DNA from: Selaginella moellendorffii
Taxonomy: Eukaryota; Streptophyta; Lycopodiopsida; Selaginellales; Selaginellaceae
Length of the DNA stretch: 64,000 nucleotides
Reading direction: 5' to 3'
Assembly (NCBI RefSeq): GCF_000143415.4
Contig: NW_003314291.1
Span: forward strand, 959,650 to 1,023,649
The number at the start of each line of letters is the position of its first letter. The stretch's first letter is position 1. Positions 42,393-53,344 of the stretch are shown piece by piece. Made by a program: the position numbers and the translations under genes. The notes beneath the pieces were generated by a model. It was not told the DNA's origin and ran no database searches. It saw only the letters and a program-made list of their open reading frames with translations.

Positions 42393-43838
42393 TCAGGGTT
42401 CTCTTGTAGATGGGCCGGGATCTGGAGGAACGTCAGGAGGAGGCATCGGTGGATCTGTAGACGGTATTAACTGCTCCTGATCCCTTTGTATGAAGCATTT
42501 TAACCGCTGCACATGCACAATCTCCGGAGGATCGGCCTGCTGAACGTCATGCCGAACCTCATAAACTTGTGGTCCAACTTGCCGCAACACCCGATACGGT
42601 CCTTTCCACTGCGCAAGGAGCCCTTTAGATAAACCACGTACCGTAAGATGGGGAAAACGGACTAACACCAAATCATCCACTTTGTACTCCGCAGGTGGAC
42701 GATGATGGGAATTGTAGCGCCGTTGTTGTCCCACTTGTATGCGGCCTAAGTGTTCAGCAGACTCTGCTCGGACAAGTGGAAGAATGTTTGTCAAATATTG
42801 ATCCCATGACCTAGCATCAGGAGCTCGTGGCAATCGCGAAGGTAAACCCAGCTCTGTTGGTAATATTGGATCATGACCATATAGAAGTTTATATGGTGAA
42901 GCACCAACAGAACTCTGCACCCCTGTGATATAAGCATACCGAAGAGACGGCAAATAACCATCCCAATCCGAATGTTGAAAGTTCACATACTTCGCAATCA
43001 TCCCTTTGAATGTCCGAACGAGCCGTTCCACCAGAACGTCTGATTGTGGATGATAAGCACTCGTAAAAGTGTGGCGTATCTCCAACCGAGATGTCAAAAC
43101 ATGAAATACCTCAGCCATAAATGCAGGACCATTATCCGAAAGAATTCGCTCTGGACAAGAATGCTGGAACACCACTCGATTGAGGAGGAAGTATCCAACA
43201 GCAGTTGCAGAGGCACTAGCAAGAGCACCAACTTCCACCCAACGAGTCAAGTAGTCAGAAGCAATAATAACATACTCATTGCCAGCAGTCAATCGTGGAA
43301 AAGGTCCCATAAGATCAAACGCCACCAACTCAAACGGACGAGAAACTGCAATTGACTCCAACCGTCCTTCCGCAGCACAAGGGGGAGTATTACGAGCTTG
43401 GCACCAAACGCAGCTATGCACATACCGGATAATATCACGTCGCATCTCTGGCCAATAGAAAGATCTGCGCAGCTTCTCGGTGACACGACGGTGTCCCATA
43501 TGCCCACCTAGAATAGGAGAATCATGGTAGGCATGGAGAAACCACGGAATAAACACCGAAGGCACCACCAGCCGTAAATGATCATCAGGATCCGTCCCCA
43601 CAAAATAAAGAAGGCCATCTTCAAGGCGATATTGAGAATGTAAATGCCGAAAAGGCAAGTCATCAGCAAGTGATGCAGGATTCTCAAACCTATCTCGAAG
43701 CCTTCGAATCCACGGCTCAATCTTTTGAGCCTCGCGAACCTCATCCAGAGAAGGTAAATCTTGCTCTACGCCCTGTGGACACTGAACGTCAAGGACAGCA
43801 ACCGCCGACGGCACAGAATCCTCATCTAGAAAATCCAT
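42393..43838 (-). CDS. pol: retrotransposon integrase (end of pol)
   Basis: 481 residues counted from the first Met after the stop, in the same frame as the rest of pol. The HHCC zinc finger (YHDSPILGGHMGHRRV ... CVWCQA) is followed by the catalytic core: Asp in AFDLMGPFPR, Asp in LSDNGPAF and Glu in VLVERLVRTF. The C terminus has the GPY module (LAQWKGPYRVLRQVGPQVYE) and a proline-rich end; no chromodomain is seen. It would insert the cDNA into the genome. Confidence 0.9.
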   Translation of the reverse strand: MDFLDEDSVPSAVAVLDVQCPQGVEQDLPSLDEVREAQKIEPWIRRLRDRFENPASLADDLPFRHLHSQYRLEDGLLYFVGTDPDDHLRLVVPSVFIPWFLHAYHDSPILGGHMGHRRVTEKLRRSFYWPEMRRDIIRYVHSCVWCQARNTPPCAAEGRLESIAVSRPFELVAFDLMGPFPRLTAGNEYVIIASDYLTRWVEVGALASASATAVGYFLLNRVVFQHSCPERILSDNGPAFMAEVFHVLTSRLEIRHTFTSAYHPQSDVLVERLVRTFKGMIAKYVNFQHSDWDGYLPSLRYAYITGVQSSVGASPYKLLYGHDPILPTELGLPSRLPRAPDARSWDQYLTNILPLVRAESAEHLGRIQVGQQRRYNSHHRPPAEYKVDDLVLVRFPHLTVRGLSKGLLAQWKGPYRVLRQVGPQVYEVRHDVQQADPPEIVHVQRLKCFIQRDQEQLIPSTDPPMPPPDVPPDPGPSTREP

Positions 43839-43898
43839 AGATGCTGGAACAACAGGTTCGTCAGAAACATGAGAAGTGAGTGGAGAAGGAAGAGGAGC

Positions 43899-45467
43899 TC
43901 AAGAAAGGGCATCAGCATCAGCCATAGAACTCCCTGGGCGATGAACAACATCGAAATCATATATCTGAAGCTTCAAAGCCCATCGAGTCGTACGACCAAC
44001 CAGGTTCTTCCGCTTCAATAATGAAGTAACAGCAGCATGGTCACCTTCAAGTAACGTCCGAGAACCATGTAGATATGCATGAAGTTTCTCGAAACCCCAG
44101 ACTGCTGCTAAACACTCCTTCTCCGTTGTGGAGTAGTTCATCTCCGCTGGTTGTAATGTACGGCTTATGTATGCAATGGGATGGCACTGACCAGGCACAC
44201 TCGAGCTCTCTTGCATCAACACACCTCCAAGACCAATGTCAGAAGCATCCACGTGCAAAATAAAAGGTCGAGTGTAGTCAGGATATGCCAAAACCGGAGG
44301 AGTCGTCAATAGCTCTTTGAGATTCACGAACGCCCGCTCACAATCGGGAGACCAGATGAAAGATGACGTTGATGACTTCAGCAACGCTCGCAATGGTGTA
44401 GTGCGATCGGAAAGATGATCCACAAAACGACCGAGATACTGCACCTTACCCAAAAAGCGTTGCACATCATTCACACACTTCGGAGTAGGGAACTTTAGAA
44501 CAGCCACAAGTTTGTCAGGATCAACTTGCAAACCCTCACGAGAAATACGGTACCCAAGATAAGTTGTGTCCTTGGACCCAAACACGCACTTCGACTGCTT
44601 CAGCTTTAAACCAACATCGCATAGCCGATCCAACACTTTACAAACATCACGAACATGCTCCTCCCACGTCCCCTCCGAGTGGATCAAGACATCATCAATG
44701 AAGTCAGCCGTCACCTCCGGCATATCGCAAAGAACCTCGTCCATCATTCGCTGAAAAGTTGCTGGAGCATTGTTCAAACCAAACGGCATCACCAAAAACT
44801 CGTACAAACCAAATGGTGTACGAAAAGCAGTCTTAGGAATATCTTCTTCAGCCATCGGTACTTGCTAATACCCAGAAGCAAGATCTAGCTTGGTGAACCA
44901 ACGACTTCGCCCCAGACGATCCAAGAGATCAGCAGTGTGAGGAAGAGGGTACACGTCCGGGATCGTCACTTCATTTAACGGACAATAGTCGATGCAAAAA
45001 CGAATACTCCCATCAGGCTTCGTCACAAGATGAGGTTCACATGCCCAAGGACTCTGCGACTTCCGAATAACACCCTTCTCCAACATCTCCTTGACGTTTG
45101 CACGTAAAATCTTGATCTCCTTGGGTGACCGACGACGAACAGGAACCTTGATTGGACGAGCATCCCCGGTTGGAATGGGATGACGTGTGGCAATCTTGGC
45201 CCCAGACGATAGGTCAAATTCAAAGAGATCAGAATACTCCTTCATGAGCTGGTCAACAGCTGCAACACAAAGATCATCGGAGGGATCGAAAAAGGGAAGA
45301 GTAGAACAAGATGGAAACACAAGAGGAAATAGTGGGGGAACAAAAGTAATGGAAGCAGAGGTAGAAGTAGAGGGACGAAGAGGTACGGAAGTGAGAGGAA
45401 TGGATGAAACATAAGGAAGTATGAGACAAGGGGGAGAAGCCTCAAAGTCACATTTGGCATGATTGTG
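43899..45467 (-). pseudogene. pol: retrotransposon reverse transcriptase and RNase H, two stops
   Basis: The frame is the same as the protease. The RT has PDGSIRFCIDYCPLNEVTIP and a catalytic FIDD in place of the usual YIDD, then RNase H (FILHVDASDIGLGGVLMQES and NYSTTEKECLAAVWGFEKLH). A TAG codon at 44865-44867 replaces the Trp normally found after SGY. A TGA at 43899-43901 follows DADALS where an Arg codon is usual. No frameshift is seen. Confidence 0.88.
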
Positions 45468-45857
45468 CTACAACCAATCCATACCAAGAATGAGGTCAAA
45501 AGTTTGACTCGGCACCACCCGCAATGACTGCAACTCAAGCTCGAGATCGCCCACACGCACAACCAGGTCCGCCTCATCTCGTGCACATGCATGTGTACGG
45601 TCGTTGCCATAAAGAATGAAAACTAGATCTGCCGCACGACGCAAGTGTAGACGACAACGTGTGGCAATAGGTCGAGCAATAGAAGATAAACTCGAACCTG
45701 TATCAACCAACACGGAGAGAAGAATAGGAGACCTCTTGTTATAAAAACGAACTTGGAAAGTAAACACTGGATGAACCGGTGCCGAGTGAACCCCTTGATG
45801 ATACTCCCGAAAGAAAGATGGAGGGGTCACTAACTTATTCGCGGAAGGTCCCTCCAT
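45468..45857 (-). CDS. pol: retrotransposon aspartic protease (start of pol)
   Basis: 129 residues from the ATG overlapping the gag stop to the first premature stop. The active-site motif VDTGSS is at about residues 52-57, and the conserved ILGMDWL closes the fold just before the stop. It would process the polyproteins. The frame continues unbroken into the reverse transcriptase after the stop codon at 45468-45470. Confidence 0.88.
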   Translation of the reverse strand: MEGPSANKLVTPPSFFREYHQGVHSAPVHPVFTFQVRFYNKRSPILLSVLVDTGSSLSSIARPIATRCRLHLRRAADLVFILYGNDRTHACARDEADLVVRVGDLELELQSLRVVPSQTFDLILGMDWL

Positions 45858-46789
45858 TACTCACGCGACTCCTCGTTTCCCAAATGCACCTCGGTATCCA
45901 AACCTTCCACCGCAGCAGCACCAACAGGACGTTGCTGACGCCAAGGTCTCCACCCAGGAAATGGAGGTCGCCAATCCGGAAAGCGCCGACAATGCCGATA
46001 AGTATGACCAACTTCATCACACACCCAGCAACGAACGTCACGGCCACGACCACGTACTCGCCCTTGTCCTTGGACTCGAGTAGCAGCAGCATCAACCTCC
46101 ATGGGAACAGGACCATCACTCATAGGAAGTGGAGCTGAAGGACGTGTAGCAAGAAGTGGAAGAGGCGACGTCTCATAACGTTGTGCCAAGCGAAGAGCAT
46201 CGTCAAGAGTGGCAGGAGCAAGTGCATGCACAAGTCCGACAAGATCTTGACGAAGTGCTGGCCACAACATTCCTAGCTTGATCCGCTCCGACATATTTGG
46301 CTCCGCATGAAGCAAAAGACTTCGGAAACGAACGCCAAATTGCATCACCGACTCAGATAGCCCTTGGCGAAGACGATGCAATTGTTGGAAGGCATCATCA
46401 TAATCGTCGGCGTGTCCGAAGGCGCGTTTGAAGACGTCCGGAAGAACACTCCAATCGCCACGAGTAGCTGCGCTCAATCCATTGTACCACTGCAATGCCG
46501 TCCCTTGGAGACATGTGGGGAATTCATGCAAACATCGAGCATCATCCCAAGAATGATATGTGGCAATCACCGTGAAGTGATCAAACCAATGGTACACATC
46601 ATCCCCAGGATTCCCACGAAAGAACTCCGGCCGAACGCGAGGATTGGCACCAAAAGCAGGAGGAGTTGTACCATGTGCCGTGAACGTCGCCATCAACTGA
46701 GTTTGGTTGTTCAATTGCAAACGCATAGCATCAAGCAATTGAACCAACTGCTGCTCTAGAGTCAAAGGAGGAGATTGCGGATCGGCCAT
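45857..46789 (-). CDS. gag: retrotransposon gag polyprotein
   Basis: 310 residues, uninterrupted. The capsid-like core includes FFRGNPGDDVYHWFDHFTVI and LQGTALQWYNGLSAATRGDW. A single CCHC zinc knuckle (CWVCDEVGHTYRHC, spacing C-x2-C-x4-H-x4-C) lies near residue 265, followed by a Pro/Trp-rich tail. Gag forms the particle and binds the element RNA. Its stop TAA overlaps the first base of the pol ATG (TAATG), so pol is in another frame. Confidence 0.92.
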   Translation of the reverse strand: MADPQSPPLTLEQQLVQLLDAMRLQLNNQTQLMATFTAHGTTPPAFGANPRVRPEFFRGNPGDDVYHWFDHFTVIATYHSWDDARCLHEFPTCLQGTALQWYNGLSAATRGDWSVLPDVFKRAFGHADDYDDAFQQLHRLRQGLSESVMQFGVRFRSLLLHAEPNMSERIKLGMLWPALRQDLVGLVHALAPATLDDALRLAQRYETSPLPLLATRPSAPLPMSDGPVPMEVDAAATRVQGQGRVRGRGRDVRCWVCDEVGHTYRHCRRFPDWRPPFPGWRPWRQQRPVGAAAVEGLDTEVHLGNEESRE

Positions 46790-47022
46790 GAAAATGAATG
46801 AAAAAGAAAGAGCAAAAAAAGAGAAATGACAAAAAGCTGGAAAGAAATGGTAGATCTAGACAATGCAAAAAGCTAGATCTAAACCAAAATCCTGAAAGGA
46901 AAGAACAAAAGAAAGGAAATGGAAAAAGCTAGATCTAGACAATGCAAAAGCTAGATCTAAACCGAAATCCCAAATCCAAGCACTCCCCAGGGACAATCAA
47001 AAGTGCCCCTCAACTCCACCAA

Positions 47023-47197
47023 TGTGAGTGCATGGAATATGGAAAGGGAATACAGAAATGTGCATCCGAATTAGCCCAAAAACCCTAGTTTATATACAGG
47101 AGCGAGTGGTCCGGATTGAAACCAATCCGACGGCTACCAAAATCCCACTACGCTAATATTAGTATACGGCATCGTAGCCATACACTTGGCCCTCACA
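47023..47197 (-). repeat. 5' LTR of the Ty3/gypsy element
   Basis: 175 bp, the partner of 42186-42360. On the minus strand it lies upstream of gag and next to the primer-binding site. Confidence 0.95.
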
Positions 47198-47333
47198 CCT
47201 TGAATTAGAGAAAATCTTAACAGTAAAAATCTAGTGGAATTGACCATCATGAGAAATTTTTGGTAAATATAGATTATACTTAGATATTCTAGGTATATTT
47301 TTACACCAACCTTTTCTAAAGCAAGCTAAATAA

Positions 47334-47513
47334 CTTTTGCTTAATAGTAATGTTAATCATGTTTACTATTATTTATTAATTGATCAATCAGACGTTATAA
47401 TTATAAATATATTTATAGTTTATAAACACAAGATTAATCTCATTTCACCATTGGATGTTAGATGGTAAAATATCACAGAATATCCATTCTAGGTATACTT
47501 AAGCAAACCAAAA
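47334..47513. mobile_element. MITE-like element, second copy (inverted, shortened)
   Basis: Its right end TTAAGCAAACCAAA (about 47499-47512) and interior (AAGATTAATCT, AATTATAA, ATTGATCAAT, TTATTTATTAAT) match the reverse complement of 18877-19117. The other end retains only TTTGCTTAATAG. It lies just 3' of RLK copy 4. Confidence 0.45.
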
Positions 47514-47639
47514 TTTTTTTCTGAATTAATATTTAATAATAATTTACTAGTTTACTAATTAAATAAAAATTATTTGATTTCAGCATTTGATAAACTTTCC
47601 AGTTATCTTCCTCTACTGAAAGTTCACTGGGTGTATGAC

Positions 47640-47765
47640 CTGTTTAGTATTTGCACACACATATTCTTTACGCCTTCTATGCTGCATCCATGTTCTCCTT
47701 AGTCGCGAGTAGGAACAAGGCAGTGTCGTCTGCAAAAGCTCCATCCATAAATTGTGTGAGAAAGA
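47640..47765 (-). mobile_element. short LINE-like reverse transcriptase insert at the 3' end of RLK copy 4
   Basis: Aligned with RLK copy 3, copy 4 has about 125 extra bases between GAGGAAGGA and the old terminal sequence CTTTCAGTAGAGGAAGATAA. The insert reads on the minus strand [20 protein letters not shown], which carries the ADD(T) hallmark of non-LTR reverse transcriptases. The new reading stops at 47677. The origin is inferred from this motif alone. Confidence 0.55.
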
Positions 47766-50700
47766 TTCCTTCCTCCTCAAGTTGGATGGCCTCTTTCAGC
47801 TCATTTACCACAGTGTTCATGTTAGGCCTCCTCTCAGATCGATGCTCCACACAGTTCATTGCAAGCTCCAAAACTTTCCATGCTACTTGCTCTTTATAGC
47901 CTAATAACTTGGGATCTATTATATTTTGTAGGTTGCCTTTCTCAAGTTCTTTGCATGCCTGGAGGAAGCAAAACTACTATTAGAAGCTAAAGATTTGAAA
48001 GAGTGTTTTTACCCATTTTGAAAGAACAACTTGTTCATCTGGAAGTGTTAGATTGATAGGTTCACGGCCACAAATAATTTCAAACAGTACCACTCCAAAG
48101 CTGTACACATCTGATTTTTCTGTGAGTTTGCTGTAGGAATGGTACCTGAGAAACCATTCATAAATCAATCATAACGATGGTTTGAACCTGAATAGATAAA
48201 AAAGAAATTTTTTTCTCACTCTGGATCGAGATATCCTGGAGTCCCTTTGACAATAGTTGAGACATGAGATGTGTTGTTCTTGTCATAAAGCTTGGAAAGC
48301 CCAAAGTCAGTGACTTTGGCAACCATAGCAGAACTTAAGAGTATGTTGGTTGTTTTGATGTCACGATGGATTATATGAAGATTGCAAGACGTATGCAAAT
48401 ACTCCAATCCTACAAAATTCACTGCTGAGAGTCACTATACAAACTCATCTCATTTACCTTGAGCAGCGTCTAAAGCAATTTGCAGCCGAGATTTCCAGCT
48501 TAAAGTTGGACAGTTTGTGCCTATATGACACATCATAAAGAAACAAATGGATCAAAAGAAGATATCACTTACCATACAAGTGCTTTTTTATAGTTCCATT
48601 TGACAAAAACTCATAGAGCAGTATAAGCTTCGATCCATGGTCACAGTAGCCAAGAAAAGAGACCAAGTTCCTATGATGTACCACTGATAGAATATCAATC
48701 TGCCGAGAAGATACAATCAGTTTGGTATTCATGCTTGACGATCAAACGCACCTCCGTGTTAAATTCTTGATATCCTTGCTTTGAGGTGCTTGACAAGACC
48801 TTAACAGCAACTTCCACACCATTGGAAAGGCAGCCATAGTACACTGGTCCAAAGCTTCCTTCGCCTAGAACTCGCTTGAAGTTGTTTGTGGCCTCGACCA
48901 CAGCTTTATAACTAAAGATTTTGGTGTTGGAGTTTGGAGACTTTGGAGCCAGGCCTGGGAGATGAAATGCAAGCTATAAACACAAGGCTTAGACTTTGCA
49001 ACTTACCTGGACTCTTGGTATCTTTGTTATCTTTCTCCTGTGTTCCGATGGTTCTTGGGCTGTTATCTGCTGTTTTTCTATGGGACATAAAACACACGAC
49101 GAGTCCAGTCGCAAGTAGTATCACGGCTATGCATGGAACCGCTACTCCAATTAGAAGTGTTGTATTTTTTTTCTTCTTTGTGTGGCATAACTTAAAAGTA
49201 GTGCTGCGGGAAGTAAAACGATATATAAATTTCAAGAGAGAAATTCGTATACTAACTTGAAATGCATTTCTGGTGGTACGCAATCCAAATTGTTGTTTTG
49301 TAATGATCTGTAACATAGTGACTATAAGGACTATTTTATTATATGCAGTACTCACAAAACCGTGAGGTTTTTCAAAGAGCTAAAGTCTGGAACTGGCCCT
49401 GTCAATGCGTTGTTATCCAAATATCTGAAGAACTAAAAATGAGAAAAACAAAGAATTGCTAAAGAACCTTCCATACATTTTTGTTAGATGCGATAGGTTC
49501 ATGATGGACCGTGATATGTTACCACTTAGCCGCTGATTGGACAAGTTCCTGCAGTGAGAGCTCTTAAGTTTTTCGTATGATAGATCTAGATACGTCCCTT
49601 ACAGCTCTGTAATTCTCGCTGGGATTTGAGCTACATCGCAAGTGATCCACCGCCAAGTGTACGGAAGTGGCAAGCAAGGATCTCCCGACCATCCAGTGAT
49701 GTTAAATTCGTTCATTACATTGCGAATCGCTACCACTGTCCAGAAAAAGGGGAAAAAACGAGACTTTAATAGCATAAATTATGCTAAATACCATCGTCGG
49801 GTTCTGTCCCTGGAAGGAGACCACCTTTGTACATGAAGAGCTCGGCGGCATTGAGGATTGGACCCAGCGTAGAGTTTGGCGTGGGAACGAGAAAGAAACG
49901 CGTTGGATCAGAAAGCTCCACGGGAGCTTCGAGATACACTTGCACTGAAGTAAGCGGAGCCTGGGTGTGCTTTTCGATGTTGACGGTCACCGCGATCTGG
50001 GGAGTTTCAAGAGAGCTGGTGTTGAAAAGGAGCATGAACTCTCTCGTGTCGTTCCCCAGAGCGAAGAACTCCGCAAAGTAAAAGTTGACGTAGTACTTCG
50101 TTGCCTCGAGCGTGACTGGAAACTCGAAGACCATCACGGAGTTGGAGACGATGGCGGAGCTCATCACCGCGGTGGGAGGCTTGTTAGAAGTTTTCCCTAC
50201 GGAAACAGTCGAGTTAGTGTTGATCCGCTGGTAGCTTCCCATGTTTTTGAAGCCCTTGTCAGCTCTCCATATTCGATCGTATTCATCCAAAGGATACCTG
50301 TTCGAAGAATTGAACGCTCGAAGAGAAAAAAGTTTGGGAGTTTCTTACCTGATATCTTCGTTTGAAGTTGCTCCAAGATTGATCCTTCTCCACATGAGTA
50401 AGACCTCACTATAATCCGAGACACTTCCACTCATCCCAGGAGCCAGCCTTCTAAGCTCGATTGTGGAGATGAATGGGATATTTGCCGGTGAATTCGAGCT
50501 GGTTCCAAGGCATAGATCTAGTGTCGAGTTTGTGGCTTTCACCACAAACTCGCAGTACGACGACGACTGGCTTCCCAGGCTCGCATTCATCACAGTATTC
50601 GCACCAATTGCAATGTCAAACTCGGCTACAGTTGATTCCAGCCCGTCGTAGTTTCCGTAGTAGAACCCCGGCCTCACGATGTAGCTCTCATCCACGACGA

Positions 50701-51026
50701 CTGGCAAAGCGTAGCAGTGCTTCCGGGAGGTGTCGCTAAAGTAGCGAAGACGCTGAAAAATTAGATCCGAGTCTTGTTTCAAAGAGCTTGCAATGAAGGT
50801 TTTCACTCCGGTGGTGATGTATTTGTCGTCGGGTATCCATTCGATACCATTGTCATCCGTGTGGCTGTCGAAAGCTCCACAGTCGAGGCTCAAAAACCCT
50901 GGACAAAATCGATAGAGTACTTATAAAAGCGTTTGGATCGTGGAAATGCTGCTCACCTGGTTGAGCTGAAACAGAAGTCTGTCCTGCAAGGATCAAGCCA
51001 CACGTGAAAAGGAGAAGATGCCACAT
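47677..51026 (-). CDS. malectin-like LRR receptor kinase (RLK copy 4) with rewritten C terminus
   Basis: An intact multi-exon kinase close to copy 3. First exons are 51026-50957, 50898-50349 and 50297-49792, the last two identical in length to copy 3. Signal peptide [20 protein letters not shown]. The malectin-like ectodomain, GWSGDPC motif, short LRR part, membrane span ([19 protein letters not shown]) and kinase ([35 protein letters not shown]) are complete. The last about 28 residues ([20 protein letters not shown] onward) come from an inserted reverse-transcriptase-like piece and replace the normal tail. It would be a plasma-membrane RD kinase; the ligand is unknown. Its 5' flank is split by about 1.9 kb of foreign sequence. 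Confidence 0.87.
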
Positions 51027-53034
51027 TTTTCGCTTGAAACTCGGGCCTTTTTTGCCAAAGAATTAAGTGCTGATAGTCAAATAAGAGCGTTGCGGCCTAG
51101 TCTGTATAAGACCAAGCAAACAATAACGCATGTATAAGAATCAGGGAGGGCGAGGGCGATGTCACGGTCAAAGTCAAGGTCAAAGTCGCGACGACCAGCG
51201 CTGGGGCGCAAAGGCACAGGAATATTCGCAAGCACTGATCGCAGGAAGATTCCTCCTCTCCTCTTCTGTAGGACTGGAATTTTACAAATTGGAATAAAAC
51301 GAAGTTATCGCCCATGGAAAAATCGCGATCGCACGTGCACTGCTCGACCATGACTGTAGTTGTGGACTCTATTCAGCCCAGTCAAACACGCTCCCGGTTG
51401 ACTGGAACGTGTAAACAAACAACCAACCAACCACCATTAAACAATCTTGAAAGTCAAAGGCTGTTTTTGTTGTTAGTTGGTGTTGGCTGGGCAAAACAAA
51501 AAGCTACATGGAGAGAAAAAAGCGAGGCAAAACAACCCAACTCCCTCGCTTTTTTCTCTCCATGTAGCTTTTTGTTTAGGGCAACCTAAACTCTAAATTA
51601 ACTTTTTAAATTTTTTTTTGCAACATTTAAAGGCATTTTAACACTAGGTCAGCTATGATTAAAGTTGTTAATATCTAGTTTTTTTGTAGTTCTTTAATTT
51701 TTATAGAAACTATGAATACAAATGTATAATAAAACTGATATTTATAATATTATTATAAGCTTAATGCTTATTTATTATGTTGTCTTGATAAAAATTATGT
51801 TATAAATATAAAAAATTACAAAAATTAATTATTTTATTTAGTTCAGAAAATCAATTTACACATAATTTTAAAACTTTAATATATATGTTTAGAAATTATT
51901 TATATTCATAAACTTGTTGGGAATTAGCCATTGATTTGAGAAATGATCCAAGCTAAATTTTTATCAATATCATCAACATGAGAAAACTTTATTCCTTTTC
52001 TTCCCCTTTCTCCTCTTTAGGTGGTTGTTGCTTCCTTTCTTTCCTTTTGGACTTTCAACCTTGAGGAGAAGGTCCTAAACCTAAATCTTAAAAACCCTAA
52101 ACCATTGGATCAGAGTTGCCCATAAAGGGTGGCAATTAGGAAGCTAATGTGTTCACATCTAGGCTGGTTATCACATATATGACGAATATGGAAAACCTTT
52201 ATAGCTTGAGATTAATGTAGATCCAAGGGTTTTAGGTAGCAAAAGCTGCCTCCAAATGTATAATAGGGATAATGGGGTTGGATATTGTACGAGACACTAT
52301 TTACTAGGGTATCACTCTTTGAAGGATGACACTTAAGCTACCAATTGGCTCATATTCAATTTTTGGGACTTGAAGTCATACTTCTCCTTATGGGGGATAA
52401 CACCTCAGCTACCAAAATAGATGTGGATGTTTTAATTAATACCATCCACAACACTTTACTTATATGGTTCCTCCACTAACAGACTTGTCTTTTTTGCCAA
52501 ATTGTTCCAAAAGATATAAAAGAAGGGAAATGTTTTGAAGGGAGATTGTTTCTGGGACACAAATGAATGTATATAAAAGTCCTAAACTTAGAGTTTTTTT
52601 TATAAGTTTTCATATAAAACAAAATAAACTTATAGTATCATACATTGTTTTTAATCAGAAAACTTTTTTTGAATAAAGTTTTAGCTTATAAAATTGTGTG
52701 TTACAATTTTATCATTTTGTATAGATCTCAATAAAGGCCCAATTTTCTTTTTATATTGTAAAGTATACAATGAGAATAGACATTAGCAAGCTATAATCTC
52801 CTCAAACCCTTCTATAGCTATTACAAAATGTTCATTTTTAAAAAAATTATAAAACTTTTAAGCTTTCTGAATTATATAAAGTAATGCTAAGAAGTGATGA
52901 CTAATTAGAGCTAAATATTGTCATTCTCTCCCTAAAAATCTCTTTATAGTAGCAAAATCACAACCGTCGATTTCATATATAAAAGTGTAACACAAATTTT
53001 TAATGGTCTTTAGTTAGGTAGAACCTGGCCTATA
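51027..53034. other. gene-free AT-rich insertion in the RLK copy 4 upstream region
   Basis: From about 51144 to 53034 the sequence is unrelated to the other kinase flanks and mostly 70% or more AT by eye. I see no gene, only a perfect hairpin at 51494-51577 and poly-T/poly-A runs. The kinase flank resumes at 53035. The edges share AGACCAAGCAAAC (51111 and 53038), like a long direct repeat. Confidence 0.5.
51494..51577. repeat. perfect 34-bp inverted repeat (hairpin, 16-nt loop)
   Basis: Left arm 51494-51527 (starts AAACAAAAAGCTACATGG) and right arm 51544-51577 (ends CCATGTAGCTTTTTGTTT) are exact reverse complements; the loop is 51528-51543. An imperfect outer pairing (AACCAACCACC near 51422 with GGTGTTGGCTGG near 51479) suggests further folding. 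It could be a foldback transposon end or a small-RNA precursor. Confidence 0.8.
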
Positions 53035-53175
53035 CAAAGACCAAGCAAACGATAGAATCAGCAGGATTTTTCACGATCTCAGGCAAGAGAGGTGTCTATG
53101 GCAATCCATTTGCAAATGTTCAATGGAAGTTTCTCGCAAATGCCGTCTTAAACGCTGCTTTACACCGAGTCATGC
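53035..53175 (-). promoter_or_regulatory. displaced receptor-kinase 5' flank
   Basis: Matches the upstream regions of RLK copies 1 and 3: AGCAGGATTTTTCACGATCT, ATGGCAATCCATTTGCAAAT, then TGCCGTCTTAAACGC. In those copies this lies within about 100-250 bp of the start codon, but here it is about 2.0 kb away from copy 4. Confidence 0.6.
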
Positions 53176-53344
53176 AGATTCCGCGCGGCTATTTATAATC
53201 CAAATTTATTCTCTTATGTTGCCATTAGGATCAACCTTAGGCTTTTACGGCCCAAGGAACAGGATAATGGTACACCAACTGTCCAAAGCCGAGCGCAGGA
53301 CAAAACCTTGACACAATTCTGGAGAAAAAATGGATGCCGTGCCA

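Larger units (their letters stand above)
42186..47197 (-). mobile_element. Ty3/gypsy LTR retrotransposon, nearly complete
   Basis: A 5,012-bp element read on the minus strand. Two 175-bp LTRs (TGTGAG...CTCACA) flank gag and a pol frame ordered protease, reverse transcriptase/RNase H, integrase, the Ty3/gypsy order. The 4-bp flanks CCTT (42182-42185 and 47198-47201) are a target-site duplication. Next to the internal side of the 5' LTR is TGGTGGAGTTGAGGGG (about 47006-47021, minus strand), a primer-binding site type starting TGG. Before the 3' LTR is a purine tract (about 42361-42376). LTRs differ at about four of 175 positions, so insertion is not very recent. Three in-frame stops interrupt pol, so it is probably non-autonomous now. 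Confidence 0.95.

Noticed and set aside
47360-47510. A second receptor-kinase 3' UTR feature common to copies 2 and 4
   Set aside because: The shared sequence is in opposite orientation at the two loci and bounded by inverted repeats, so a small transposon explains it better.
51144-53034. A protein-coding transposon inside the AT-rich insertion
   Set aside because: No frame of useful length or known transposase or reverse-transcriptase motif is present on either strand.
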